Shown here: in pieces, positions 1 through 6,202 of the stretch | Layout of the letters: every line of letters starts with the position of its first letter | How positions within the stretch are numbered: the stretch's first letter is position 1 | Source: JAHJDR01 sp964609965 | GTDB taxonomy: Bacteria; UBA10199; JADGCS01 | Direction of reading: 5' to 3' | Assembly (NCBI GenBank): GCA_964609965.1 | Contig: CAZSTS010000039.1 | Location: 1-7,464, forward strand | Length of the DNA stretch: 7,464 nucleotides | Translations under genes and position numbers: made by a program | Notes under the pieces: model-generated | Seen by the model: the letters and a program-made list of their open reading frames with translations, nothing else | Told to the model about the DNA's origin: nothing | The model's database searches: none

Positions 1-13
1 AGACCCAGGGAAA

Positions 14-41
14 CCCCGGACCAGCGTAGCGCAGTCCGGGG
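14..41. repeat. GC-rich perfect inverted repeat
   Basis: The eight bases ccccggac at 14-21 are exactly complementary to gtccgggg at 34-41. Inside the loop, gcg at 24-26 can pair with cgc at 30-32, which extends the hairpin across two unpaired positions. No T-run follows, so it does not look like an intrinsic terminator. It may be part of a structured RNA or a palindromic repeat unit. Confidence 0.6.
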
Positions 42-65
42 AGGACGTCATTTTTGGCAAATTGT

Positions 66-78
66 CTGGATTTGAACC
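66..78 (-). repeat. Inverted copy of a tRNA T arm
   Basis: Read on the minus strand this is GGTTCAAATCCAG, the T arm expected for the same tRNA whose 3' end lies at 182-201. Its first eight plus-strand bases (66-73, ctggattt) are exactly complementary to 182-189 (aaatccag). What follows on the minus strand is not an acceptor stem, so this is not the end of a minus-strand tRNA gene. The T-arm consensus is common to many tRNAs, so the relation to the 182-201 fragment is inferred from the shared stem bases. Confidence 0.45.
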
Positions 79-181
79 CAAACGAACGCCGAGCAATGCG
101 AGGATTAGCGAACGTATGTGAGCGACAGTGAGTGAGGGCGGCTCTGAGCGAATAGGTGTACGCCGTTAAATGAGCGAAGAG

Positions 182-201
182 AAATCCAGCCCCCGCAACC
201 A
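182..201 (+). pseudogene. 3' end of initiator tRNA (tRNA-fMet) without the rest
   Basis: The 20 bases aaatccagcccccgcaacca read as the end of a bacterial initiator tRNA: the last base of the T loop region, the 3' T-stem strand, the 3' acceptor strand ccccgca, discriminator A and encoded CCA. From memory the E. coli initiator tRNA ends the same way with one base different. The 5' acceptor strand, D arm, anticodon arm (no ctcataa is present) and 5' T-stem strand are not found upstream; 'gaagag' precedes it instead of the GGTTC of a T arm. It is therefore a fragment, as left by integration at a tRNA gene or by recombination, rather than a working tRNA. A chance match is unlikely at this length. 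Confidence 0.55.
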
Positions 202-206
202 AATAA

Positions 207-246
207 GCGGGCAAACTTGTGCTGTGAATAGCACAAGGCAAACCGC
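207..246 (+). other. Stem-loop with symmetric internal loop
   Basis: The outer stem gcgg (207-210) pairs with ccgc (243-246). Both sides then carry gcaaa (211-215 and 238-242) as a symmetric internal loop. The inner stem is eight perfect pairs, cttgtgct (216-223) with agcacaag (230-237), closed by a six-base loop. It lies between the tRNA 3' end and the terminator, so it would be in the 3' trailer of a plus-strand transcript. An alternative pairing of 207-210 with ccgc at 193-196 would compete with it. Confidence 0.5.
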
Positions 247-260
247 ACGTTAGAAAATTT

Positions 261-294
261 ATGGCCAGACCTTTCAGGTTTGGCCATTTTTTTT
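261..294 (+). terminator. Rho-independent terminator
   Basis: A 12-pair stem (atggccagacct at 261-272 with aggtttggccat at 276-287, one G-T pair) closes a three-base loop and is followed directly by a run of T to 294. This is a textbook intrinsic terminator in the plus direction. The sequence to its left is only weakly T-rich when read on the minus strand, so bidirectional action is doubtful. It ends a transcript arriving from the left and isolates the genes that start at 333. Confidence 0.88.
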
Positions 295-332
295 GGCTTG
301 CCCCCATACCTCATCCATCTTAAAAACACACT

Positions 333-593
333 GTGAACAAATGGATAGTATCAGCCGCTCTTGGACTTCTCCTTTTTGTCTTGCTCATGATGGGGCTTCT
401 CTCTTTTGCAAACTGCTACATTGATAAATCTCTTGTTTGGCAGGCCCAAGGTATCAGACCATGTTTTTCAGAAGGCATGGCCTTAGCCTTTGCCAAGCTT
501 ATCAGAGAACATATCTATTTTATTGTTCCTATGTTCCTGGCTTTTAGCTTAGGGATCTTTGCTATTGCCTTTCACGTTTTTAAAAACAAGTAA
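333..593 (+). CDS. Small two-helix membrane protein, function unknown
   Basis: The 86-residue product has two strongly hydrophobic segments, about residues 4-27 and 61-83, joined by a soluble loop with two Cys (28 and 44), and a short basic tail. Together with the Cys spacing this suggests an inner-membrane protein with both ends on the same side. I do not recognise a family. The start is GTG; MNKW followed by a helix is a natural N-terminus, and the next in-frame ATG (residue 19) would cut the first helix in half. No clear Shine-Dalgarno precedes it. It starts 38 bases after the terminator, so its promoter must lie in a very short stretch or overlap the terminator; I cannot point to one. The next gene begins 5 bases after its stop, which suggests an operon. 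Confidence 0.7.
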   Translation: MNKWIVSAALGLLLFVLLMMGLLSFANCYIDKSLVWQAQGIRPCFSEGMALAFAKLIREHIYFIVPMFLAFSLGIFAIAFHVFKNK

Positions 594-598
594 CGAAA

Positions 599-1438
599 AT
601 GAAATTGAGAATGAGAAGAGAGTCTTTTTCATGGTTTCGCGCCTTTTTAGTCATAGGCATTATTGCTGTTTTTTGCTTTGGGAGCTCTATGATACGCAAT
701 CTTATTTATTTTCCGGAAAAAACTATTACACAATCAGAACAAGAGTTATTAAAGACTCAAGGTTTTGTGTCTTGGGTTGACAATGAAAACTCTGATGAGT
801 TTCGCGGCTATATTCGACAACATGCCAAGCCAGAAAAAATCATTGTTTTCTTTCACGGTAATGCTGGAAACGCGGCCCACCGTATTTACATGACAAAAGG
901 GTTTTTAAATTCATCATCAGTGTTATTATTGGCTGAATACCCGGGCTATGGGGAGCGCAAAGGCAGGCCAACAGAAGATGCTCTCTATGAAACAGCTCTT
1001 AAGGATATAAAAATTCTCGAAAACGAAAATCCAGAGGTTCCTCTTTATCTCGTGGGTGAGTCATTGGGAACAGGCGTAGCAACCTGGCTTGCTACACAAG
1101 TCAAGATTCAAGGTCTTGTTCTTGTTTCCCCTTTCACATCGTTAATTGATGTAGGAAAAATCCATTATCCTATTTTACCTGTCAAAACACTTCTAGCAGA
1201 TCGGTATGAGTCAATGGAGAATTTATCTGATGTAGCGGAGCACCGTGCTGTTCCCCTACTGGTCATCCACGGGACAGCTGATGAGATTGTTCCGTTCAAA
1301 TTAGGCAAGGAATTGTATAATTCTTACACAGGTTCAAAGAAGCTAATACCGTTAGAAGGCTATAATCACAACAACTTACCATGGGATGATTTGGATGGGG
1401 CGCTGTGGAAAGGGGTTTGGGATTGGATTGACAGCTAA
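599..1438 (+). CDS. Membrane-anchored alpha/beta hydrolase
   Basis: The 279-residue protein is an alpha/beta hydrolase of the BEM46/YfhR-like (COG1073) type. Residues about 13-31 form an N-terminal hydrophobic anchor or uncleaved signal, placing the catalytic domain outside the cytoplasm. The fold is marked by the oxyanion-region motif HGNAGN (86-91), the nucleophile elbow GESLG (153-157, Ser155), the acid in HGTADEIVP (224-232, Asp228) and the catalytic His257 in GYNHNN. All three triad residues are present, so it should be active as a serine esterase or related hydrolase; the substrate cannot be told from sequence. Length fits the family. ATG 599 is used as start; ATG at residue 5 is an alternative. 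There is no strong Shine-Dalgarno, and translation may depend on the gene 5 bases upstream. Confidence 0.88.
   Translation: MKLRMRRESFSWFRAFLVIGIIAVFCFGSSMIRNLIYFPEKTITQSEQELLKTQGFVSWVDNENSDEFRGYIRQHAKPEKIIVFFHGNAGNAAHRIYMTKGFLNSSSVLLLAEYPGYGERKGRPTEDALYETALKDIKILENENPEVPLYLVGESLGTGVATWLATQVKIQGLVLVSPFTSLIDVGKIHYPILPVKTLLADRYESMENLSDVAEHRAVPLLVIHGTADEIVPFKLGKELYNSYTGSKKLIPLEGYNHNNLPWDDLDGALWKGVWDWIDS
1428..1433 (+). promoter_or_regulatory. Possible -35 element for metK
   Basis: TTGACA, a perfect sigma-70 -35 hexamer, lies inside the last codons of the hydrolase gene. The -10 position 17 bases on (1451-1456, tagttc) is poor, and the AT-rich tatata at 1465-1470 is too far away. A promoter is needed somewhere here if metK has its own transcript, but this match is only suggestive. 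Confidence 0.25.
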
Positions 1439-1553
1439 GTCAATAAAGACTAGTTCGCTCGGCTTATATATGTGGTCTAAGTTTAAACATGCCTACGAGA
1501 ATTTTTGTCAAAGAAAACAGGGTTTCTCAGGCAAGGAAACAAGGAATAATGTT
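1439..1553 (+). promoter_or_regulatory. Structured metK leader
   Basis: The 115 bases before metK can form two hairpins. The first uses ctc 1458-1460 with gag 1497-1499, ggc 1461-1463 with gcc 1491-1493 (tac 1494-1496 bulged), and atgt 1470-1473 with acat 1487-1490, with ttatat bulged on the 5' side. The second pairs gtttct 1522-1527 with ggaaac 1535-1540 and ends at the Shine-Dalgarno at 1541. metK leaders in several bacterial groups carry SAM-binding riboswitches, but I cannot match this one to the conserved cores of SAM-I, SAM-II, SAM-III or SAM/SAH. Regulation by translation initiation is therefore an inference from position and pairing only. Confidence 0.35.
1541..1545 (+). promoter_or_regulatory. 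Ribosome binding site that fixes the metK start
   Basis: AAGGA sits 8 bases before ATG 1554. The frame is open 56 codons further upstream, but only ATG 1554 has a Shine-Dalgarno at proper distance and gives the N-terminus typical of SAM synthetases. Confidence 0.8.
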
Positions 1554-2711
1554 ATGCAAAAAGAATATATTTTTACTTCAGAATCTGTCACCGAAGGGCA
1601 CCCAGATAAAGTGGCCGATAAGATTTCAGACGGTGTTTTAGATGCCATGCTAGAGCAAGACCCTAAATCACGCGTTGCTTGTGAAACCATGGTGACAACA
1701 GGCGTTGCCGTTGTGGCCGGTGAGGTTACCACTAAAGCCTATGTAGATATTGCTAAACTCACACGAAAAACGCTTCGCGAAATTGGTTACATTGATTCTG
1801 ATATTGGTTTTGATGCTGATTCTTGTGCGGTCATGGTTGCTTTAGATGAACAATCACCAGATATTTCACAAGGTGTTTCTGAAGGTGAAGGGTTGTTTAA
1901 AGAGCAAGGCGCTGGCGACCAAGGTCTTATGTTTGGTTATGCATGCACAGAAACTCCAGAGCTCATGCCTGCGCCAATTCAATATGCCCACGCACTTACA
2001 ATGGCATTAACAAATGTACGAAAAGAAGGTAAGGTAACTCATCTCAGACCAGATGGTAAGTCACAAGTATCTGTGCACTATGTTAATGGTAAGCCTTCGC
2101 ACATTGATACCGTTGTTGTTTCAACACAGCATGATGACAAGGTTGCTTACGAACAACTTAAAGAAGATGTGATTAACCATGTTATCAAACCCACATTGCC
2201 TGCTGATATGCTCACTGACAAAACAAATTATCTCGTGAATCCAACAGGACGATTTGTTGTTGGTGGTCCTCTTGGTGATTGTGGTCTTACTGGACGTAAA
2301 ATTATCGTAGACACCTATGGTGGCATGGGTCGTCATGGTGGCGGTGCTTTTTCTGGAAAAGATCCCTCTAAAGTAGACCGTTCTGCTTGTTACATGGCTC
2401 GCTATGTTGCAAAAAATATTGTTGCCGCAGGCTTAGCTGATCGTTGCGAGCTCCAACTGGCCTATGCCATTGGGTACCCAGATCCTGTCTCGTTATTGGT
2501 TAATTCCTTTGGCACAAACAAAGTTGATGAAGCTAAGATCGAAACGGCTGTAAAAGAGGTTTTTTGCTTCAAACCAGCAAGCATTATCAAGCAACTAGAT
2601 CTCTTAAGACCTATTTATCATAATACAGCAGCTTATGGGCATTTTGGTCGTTCAGAGTTTCCTTGGGAAAAAACAGATAAGGCAGAAGATCTTAAGAAAC
2701 AATGTTCATAA
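1554..2711 (+). CDS. metK: S-adenosylmethionine synthetase
   Basis: This enzyme makes S-adenosylmethionine from methionine and ATP in the cytosol, releasing phosphate and pyrophosphate; SAM feeds methylation and polyamine or cofactor synthesis. The 385-residue product has the usual bacterial length and is intact. Visible signatures are TSESVTEGHPDK at 8-19 (with the ATP-site His16 and Asp18), family signature GAGDQGLMFGY at 119-129, and the glycine-rich GGGAFSGKD at 262-270 that binds phosphate. The C-terminal FPWEKTDKA stretch is also typical. ATG 1554 is chosen from the Shine-Dalgarno and family N-terminus. The gene follows the hydrolase by 115 bases, so it probably has its own promoter or leader control. 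No terminator of the hairpin plus T-run type follows it. Confidence 0.98.
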   Translation: MQKEYIFTSESVTEGHPDKVADKISDGVLDAMLEQDPKSRVACETMVTTGVAVVAGEVTTKAYVDIAKLTRKTLREIGYIDSDIGFDADSCAVMVALDEQSPDISQGVSEGEGLFKEQGAGDQGLMFGYACTETPELMPAPIQYAHALTMALTNVRKEGKVTHLRPDGKSQVSVHYVNGKPSHIDTVVVSTQHDDKVAYEQLKEDVINHVIKPTLPADMLTDKTNYLVNPTGRFVVGGPLGDCGLTGRKIIVDTYGGMGRHGGGAFSGKDPSKVDRSACYMARYVAKNIVAAGLADRCELQLAYAIGYPDPVSLLVNSFGTNKVDEAKIETAVKEVFCFKPASIIKQLDLLRPIYHNTAAYGHFGRSEFPWEKTDKAEDLKKQCS

Positions 2712-2715
2712 TAAA

Positions 2716-2797
2716 GTCTCTGGTCGCTGGTCGTAGCTAGACCCTGAGCTTGTCGAAGGGCTAGTCTCTGGTTTTGGAGATTGGTGACTAGTGACTC
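2716..2797. repeat. Degenerate 7-base repeat mosaic
   Basis: The metK-antiporter gap is made almost wholly of 7-base units: gtctctg 2716-2722, gtcgctg 2723-2729, gtcgtag 2730-2736, then a palindrome, gtctctg again at 2764-2770, and gtgacta 2784-2790 with gtgactc 2791-2797. Two exact copies of agtctctgg (2715 and 2763) flank the palindrome, and ctggtcg is doubled at 2720-2733. This looks like a genome-wide intergenic repeat family inserted after metK, not a promoter. Confidence 0.65.
2737..2764. repeat. REP-like palindrome
   Basis: ctag 2737-2740 pairs with ctag 2761-2764 and ccct 2742-2745 with aggg 2757-2760, around a core with tandem G-A mismatches. The core ccctgagcttgtcgaaggg is a REP-like sequence that I recall as widespread in intergenic regions of many environmental bacteria. 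No T-run follows, but the hairpin could stabilise the 3' end of the metK message. Confidence 0.65.
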
Positions 2798-2801
2798 AAT
2801 C

Positions 2802-4055
2802 ATGCATCTTTTTACAATTATCGCCATACTGCTCACCCTTGCAGCTGTTTTAAGTTACATCAATCACAGGTATATTAAATTACCCACAACCATTGGCTTG
2901 ATGCTTTCAGCCCTTGTCTTGTCGCTGCTTGTTATATTGGCAGGACATATTGTGCCAGGGTTCCACGCTCAGGCAAAGAACTTATTAGCCAATATTGATT
3001 TTGATAAAGCCCTTCTAGAAGGTATGTTAAGCTTTCTCTTGTTTGCAGGGGCCCTCCACATCAATCTTGCAGATCTTGCAAAACAAAAATGGATAATAAC
3101 TTTCTTGGCTACCATTGGTGTTGTTATTTCAACATTCCTTATTGGCACGATTTCTTTTTATCTTTTAGCCTGGTTTGGCATTTCCATTAAATACATCTAT
3201 TGTCTTTTGTTTGGGGCTTTGATTTCACCCACAGACCCCATCGCTGTTTTAGGTATTCTTAAGCAAGCCAGAGTTCCCAAATCACTCGAAACCAAAATAG
3301 CAGGTGAGGCTCTTTTTAATGATGGTGTGGGTGTAGTCGTTTTCCTTATCATATTTTCTTTGGCCACAGGAGCCCATGATATTACCTTGTCCCATGTTGG
3401 TTTCTTGCTTCTCACAGAAACAGTGGGCGGGATAGTGCTAGGCCTCATTCTCGGTTGGGTGACATATAAATTACTCAAGTCAGTTAATAATTATCAGGTA
3501 GAAATTCTTCTCACCTTAGCTCTCACAAGCGGGGGTTATGCCTTGGCATCTTTTCTTCATACGTCTGGCCCCATTGCCATTGTTGTGGCAGGGCTCTTGA
3601 TTGGAAATCATGGCCGTTTGTTTGCTATGTCTGAAGAAACGCGCAATCACATAGATACATTTTGGGAATTGATTGATGAAGTCCTTAATGCTGTATTGTT
3701 TGTGCTCATTGGTTTAGAGGTTCTTGTTTTGTCGTTTAATACTACGTATTTTATCATAGGCCTCATTGTGATTCCTCTTGTTCTTTTGGTTCGTCTCTTT
3801 GCTATTAGCTTAGCTGTTTCTTTCCTAAAGCTATTTAGAACATTTACAAAAGGGGTTATACGGATTCTCACATGGGCAGGTATTCGCGGAGGCATTTCAA
3901 TTGCTCTGGCCCTTTCTTTGCCAAAAGAAGGGGGAAGGGACTTGTTTTTGACAGCCACATACATGGTAGTTGTTTTTTCTATTCTCGTTCAGGGCCTCTC
4001 AATGAAAAAACTGGTTGTAAAAACACTGGCTAAAGCAGAAAGAAATTCAAAATGA
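2802..4055 (+). CDS. CPA1-family Na+(K+)/H+ antiporter, NhaP-like
   Basis: The 417-residue protein is an inner-membrane cation/proton antiporter that would expel sodium or potassium in exchange for protons and so serve pH and salt homeostasis. It is hydrophobic almost throughout, consistent with about 11-12 helices. Key family motifs are ISPTDP at 141-146 in the unwound transport helix, GEALFNDG at 168-175 with the Asn173-Asp174 pair typical of CPA1 exchangers, and AGIRGG at 359-364. There is no long cytoplasmic C-terminal regulatory domain. ATG 2802 is chosen because MHLFTIIAILLTLAAVLSY matches the usual N-terminus; an in-frame TTG at 2781 would add seven residues encoded by repeat DNA. No good Shine-Dalgarno precedes either. 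The stop overlaps the next start as ATGA. Confidence 0.93.
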   Translation: MHLFTIIAILLTLAAVLSYINHRYIKLPTTIGLMLSALVLSLLVILAGHIVPGFHAQAKNLLANIDFDKALLEGMLSFLLFAGALHINLADLAKQKWIITFLATIGVVISTFLIGTISFYLLAWFGISIKYIYCLLFGALISPTDPIAVLGILKQARVPKSLETKIAGEALFNDGVGVVVFLIIFSLATGAHDITLSHVGFLLLTETVGGIVLGLILGWVTYKLLKSVNNYQVEILLTLALTSGGYALASFLHTSGPIAIVVAGLLIGNHGRLFAMSEETRNHIDTFWELIDEVLNAVLFVLIGLEVLVLSFNTTYFIIGLIVIPLVLLVRLFAISLAVSFLKLFRTFTKGVIRILTWAGIRGGISIALALSLPKEGGRDLFLTATYMVVVFSILVQGLSMKKLVVKTLAKAERNSK

Positions 4056-6202
4056 AAAAATCAAAGCTTATTTTATGTTCTATTTTATTCGTGGCTCTTG
4101 CTAGCTCTGCACTAGTTTTTGGTCAAAAAAACACAAACCTAAAGCGATCTTCCAGAAAGCCGCCTAGACAAGTGTCTTTTGTAGATGAAAAAATAGAACT
4201 GCAAGAAAAAGTTTCTGAGCATGTGGGATCAAAAGAAGCTCCTTTGCTTTTTACGATAGGGGTTCATATTGAGCCCGTAGGAAAAAGAGCCAAAGATAAA
4301 AGAAACAGGTCATCTAAACGGGGAACAAAAAATTACGAAACAAATAAATTTCTCTTTAATCGTGATTTAAAGAACATTCAGACCCTTGCTGGCATTGTTG
4401 AAAAACAGGGTGGCAAGATTGTTGTTCAGTCACAAACACCTTTTACGAATGCTTTAATCAGTTCAAAAAGTTCTTTATTTAAGAGTTTAGAATCAAAGGG
4501 ACATGAGATTGGGTTGCACTTTCACGAAAATGTTCAGATCAATAATAGTGATTCCCAGCCTGTTGAAACATGGACCACGAAGATGAAGGAAGAGATTGCT
4601 CTTTTAAAGAAGGCCGGAGCGACAAAGGTTAATTATTGGAGTGGCGGTAATCTTTATCCAGGCCTCCTTAAAGCGGCTAGTTCTGCCGGGTTATCGGTAA
4701 TGAGTGATTACAAAAACAGAAACACACAACAATCAGACAAGCTTCTCAATACCGTCAACCCATGGCGTCCTCAGGCAGGGCCCAAAGAAGGTGATATGGC
4801 AGGGTTTGCAAAACATGATTCTGGGGCCCCAATTGTCTATTTACCAGATGGAATGTTTCCAGACACAAGTGCGAGTGCAAATATCAGAGCAAAAAAACAA
4901 GGAGGCAGTTCAGCTTATTTTGATTATCTTACAAAGGCGTTGGTGTTATCACTTCAAAATGCAAAATCAGATAAGGTGAATGTGTTTCATATAACAGTTC
5001 ATCCAGGTGAGTTTCATGGTTCTCCCAAAACAGATAAGCCTTTTGAGGTTATTGATAAATGGCTAACGCAGATTGTTTCTCCGCTTGTTCAACAAGGAAA
5101 GGTGAAATGGGCTACGTTTTCTGAAATGGCTAAAACCTATCAATCATGGGAGGCAAAAAATCCTGGCGTTTCTCCACGTGCCGCTGTTGTTGCTGTAGCT
5201 TCTCAAGAAAAAGAAGTTGAGAAAAGAACTTTTCATAAGAACAAAGGTTATATAAGTTTTATTATCAATGTTCACGATATCAAACATGTTGATGAAAGCG
5301 CAAACACACTTATTCGATTAGTAAAGTTATTTCAAAAGCATGGTGTAAAAGGAGATTTTTATCTCACAGCTCCCATGGTTCATCTTTATCAAGAAAAGCG
5401 TCCAGACATCATTGCGCTCCTCAAAAACACTCATATGACGATTAGTTATCATGCAAGGCCTCCTCATCCGATAAACAGGGGCTTTGATGGGCGATTGAAA
5501 AATCTAAGCGATGAAGAACTTAAAAAAACATTATTGGATTATGAGACGTACCGACTTGATATGAGAACAGGAGAATTAAATAAAAAAGAAGTTGGTGGCT
5601 ATAAATATGTTAAAGAAGTTTTTGGGCGCGCGCCTGTTGTGGCAGGTTCTCCAGCAAAGGATTCTAGAATTAAGAAGGCTCATTTGAAGGTTCTCAAGGA
5701 GCTTGGAGCCAAGATGACGATTTTATATCACGAGTCAGGAACAAATCTACATAATCCGTATCAATATATTGAGAGTCTCCTTGTTAGGCCTAGTGATTTT
5801 TCTGTGACTCGTTGGAGGATGAAAGACACGCCACAAAAAGCGTTTTGGTGGAATATGCTGGATAAGCCATTTAAGGATCAATACAATCCGCTTACGTATT
5901 TTAAAAAAATGGTTGCAGAGTGGACTGGTTCTCGCCCACCTTTTGTGACGGCTATTATACATGAGAACAACTTTTTTCGTCGTTTAGCTACGCCTTGGGC
6001 TTATATGTATTATCATGACAGGCAAAAACAGCAGCCAAAAAAACCACCGTACGATATCTATGCTCGAGACGCGTCACAGTCTAGGACAGAGGCAAATACA
6101 GAAGCGATTTACAAAGCCTATGAAGAACTTATCGAATACACGACTAAGTATTATAATGTAGTGACATCTGAAGGTATTGTGAAGATGGCTGTTAGTGAGT
6201 AA
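4052..6202 (+). CDS. Exported two-domain polysaccharide-deacetylase-like protein
   Basis: The 716-residue protein starts with a signal peptide (basic MKKSK, hydrophobic 6-23), so it is exported or membrane-tethered. Two diverged NodB/CE4-like domains follow, about 62-370 and 398-716. Each opens with a strand ending in VH (GVHIEP 70-75; NVHDIKH 406-412), passes a helix and a strand, and reaches a His motif: GHEIGLHFHEN (150-160) in the first, SYHARPPHP (465-473) in the second. Each also has a late His: HPGEFHG (317-323) and IIHENNFF (635-642). These are candidate metal ligands; the second domain keeps an Asp (409) at the usual first motif while the first has Glu74. The link between them (371-397) is Ala/Val- then Lys/Glu-rich. 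Likely role is removing acyl groups from, or otherwise processing, an envelope or extracellular glycan. ATG 4052 overlaps the antiporter stop (ATGA), implying coupled translation. Its 3' end overlaps a convergent gene by 11 bases. Confidence 0.72.
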   Translation: MKKSKLILCSILFVALASSALVFGQKNTNLKRSSRKPPRQVSFVDEKIELQEKVSEHVGSKEAPLLFTIGVHIEPVGKRAKDKRNRSSKRGTKNYETNKFLFNRDLKNIQTLAGIVEKQGGKIVVQSQTPFTNALISSKSSLFKSLESKGHEIGLHFHENVQINNSDSQPVETWTTKMKEEIALLKKAGATKVNYWSGGNLYPGLLKAASSAGLSVMSDYKNRNTQQSDKLLNTVNPWRPQAGPKEGDMAGFAKHDSGAPIVYLPDGMFPDTSASANIRAKKQGGSSAYFDYLTKALVLSLQNAKSDKVNVFHITVHPGEFHGSPKTDKPFEVIDKWLTQIVSPLVQQGKVKWATFSEMAKTYQSWEAKNPGVSPRAAVVAVASQEKEVEKRTFHKNKGYISFIINVHDIKHVDESANTLIRLVKLFQKHGVKGDFYLTAPMVHLYQEKRPDIIALLKNTHMTISYHARPPHPINRGFDGRLKNLSDEELKKTLLDYETYRLDMRTGELNKKEVGGYKYVKEVFGRAPVVAGSPAKDSRIKKAHLKVLKELGAKMTILYHESGTNLHNPYQYIESLLVRPSDFSVTRWRMKDTPQKAFWWNMLDKPFKDQYNPLTYFKKMVAEWTGSRPPFVTAIIHENNFFRRLATPWAYMYYHDRQKQQPKKPPYDIYARDASQSRTEANTEAIYKAYEELIEYTTKYYNVVTSEGIVKMAVSE

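Larger units (their letters stand above)
1..332. other. Structured non-coding left edge, no protein gene
   Basis: No reading frame here looks like a protein. The minus-strand frame across 105-329 runs through a terminator and a tRNA-like piece and has low-complexity content, so it is not called. The DNA is more GC-rich than the genes to its right and is full of inverted repeats: a hairpin at 14-41, a long-range pair 66-73 with 182-189, a stem-loop at 207-246 and a terminator at 261-294. The motif gcga, usually inside gagcga or agcgaa, recurs at 98, 108, 122, 148 and 174. The most economical reading is the 3' part of a plus-strand RNA transcript, or tRNA-linked debris, that begins outside the window. 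I do not recognise an RNA family such as RNase P RNA, tmRNA, 6S or SRP RNA. Confidence 0.6.

Noticed and set aside
60..201. A complete tRNA gene on either strand
   Set aside because: Only T-arm and 3'-end pieces are visible; no 5' acceptor strand, D arm or anticodon arm can be drawn.
105..329. Minus-strand reading frame of 74 codons
   Set aside because: It crosses the terminator and tRNA-like piece and has no family resemblance or ribosome site.
1451..1500. SAM-II type riboswitch
   Set aside because: The run gtttaaacat superficially recalls the SAM-II core, but the following gctaaaaagg-like segment and the pseudoknot partner are missing.
1386..1553. In-frame N-terminal extension of metK by 56 codons
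   Set aside because: It overlaps the end of the hydrolase gene, does not resemble any SAM synthetase N-terminus, and lacks a ribosome site, whereas ATG 1554 has AAGGA at 8 bases.
2716..2797. CRISPR array
   Set aside because: Units are 7 bases, degenerate and without spacers of constant length.
3197..3964. Minus-strand reading frames within the antiporter gene
   Set aside because: They are shadows of a clear antiporter coding sequence and have low-complexity, basic products.
4067..4080. Lipoprotein signal around Cys9 of the deacetylase-like protein
   Set aside because: The Cys comes too early, before the hydrophobic segment, so it cannot be a lipobox.
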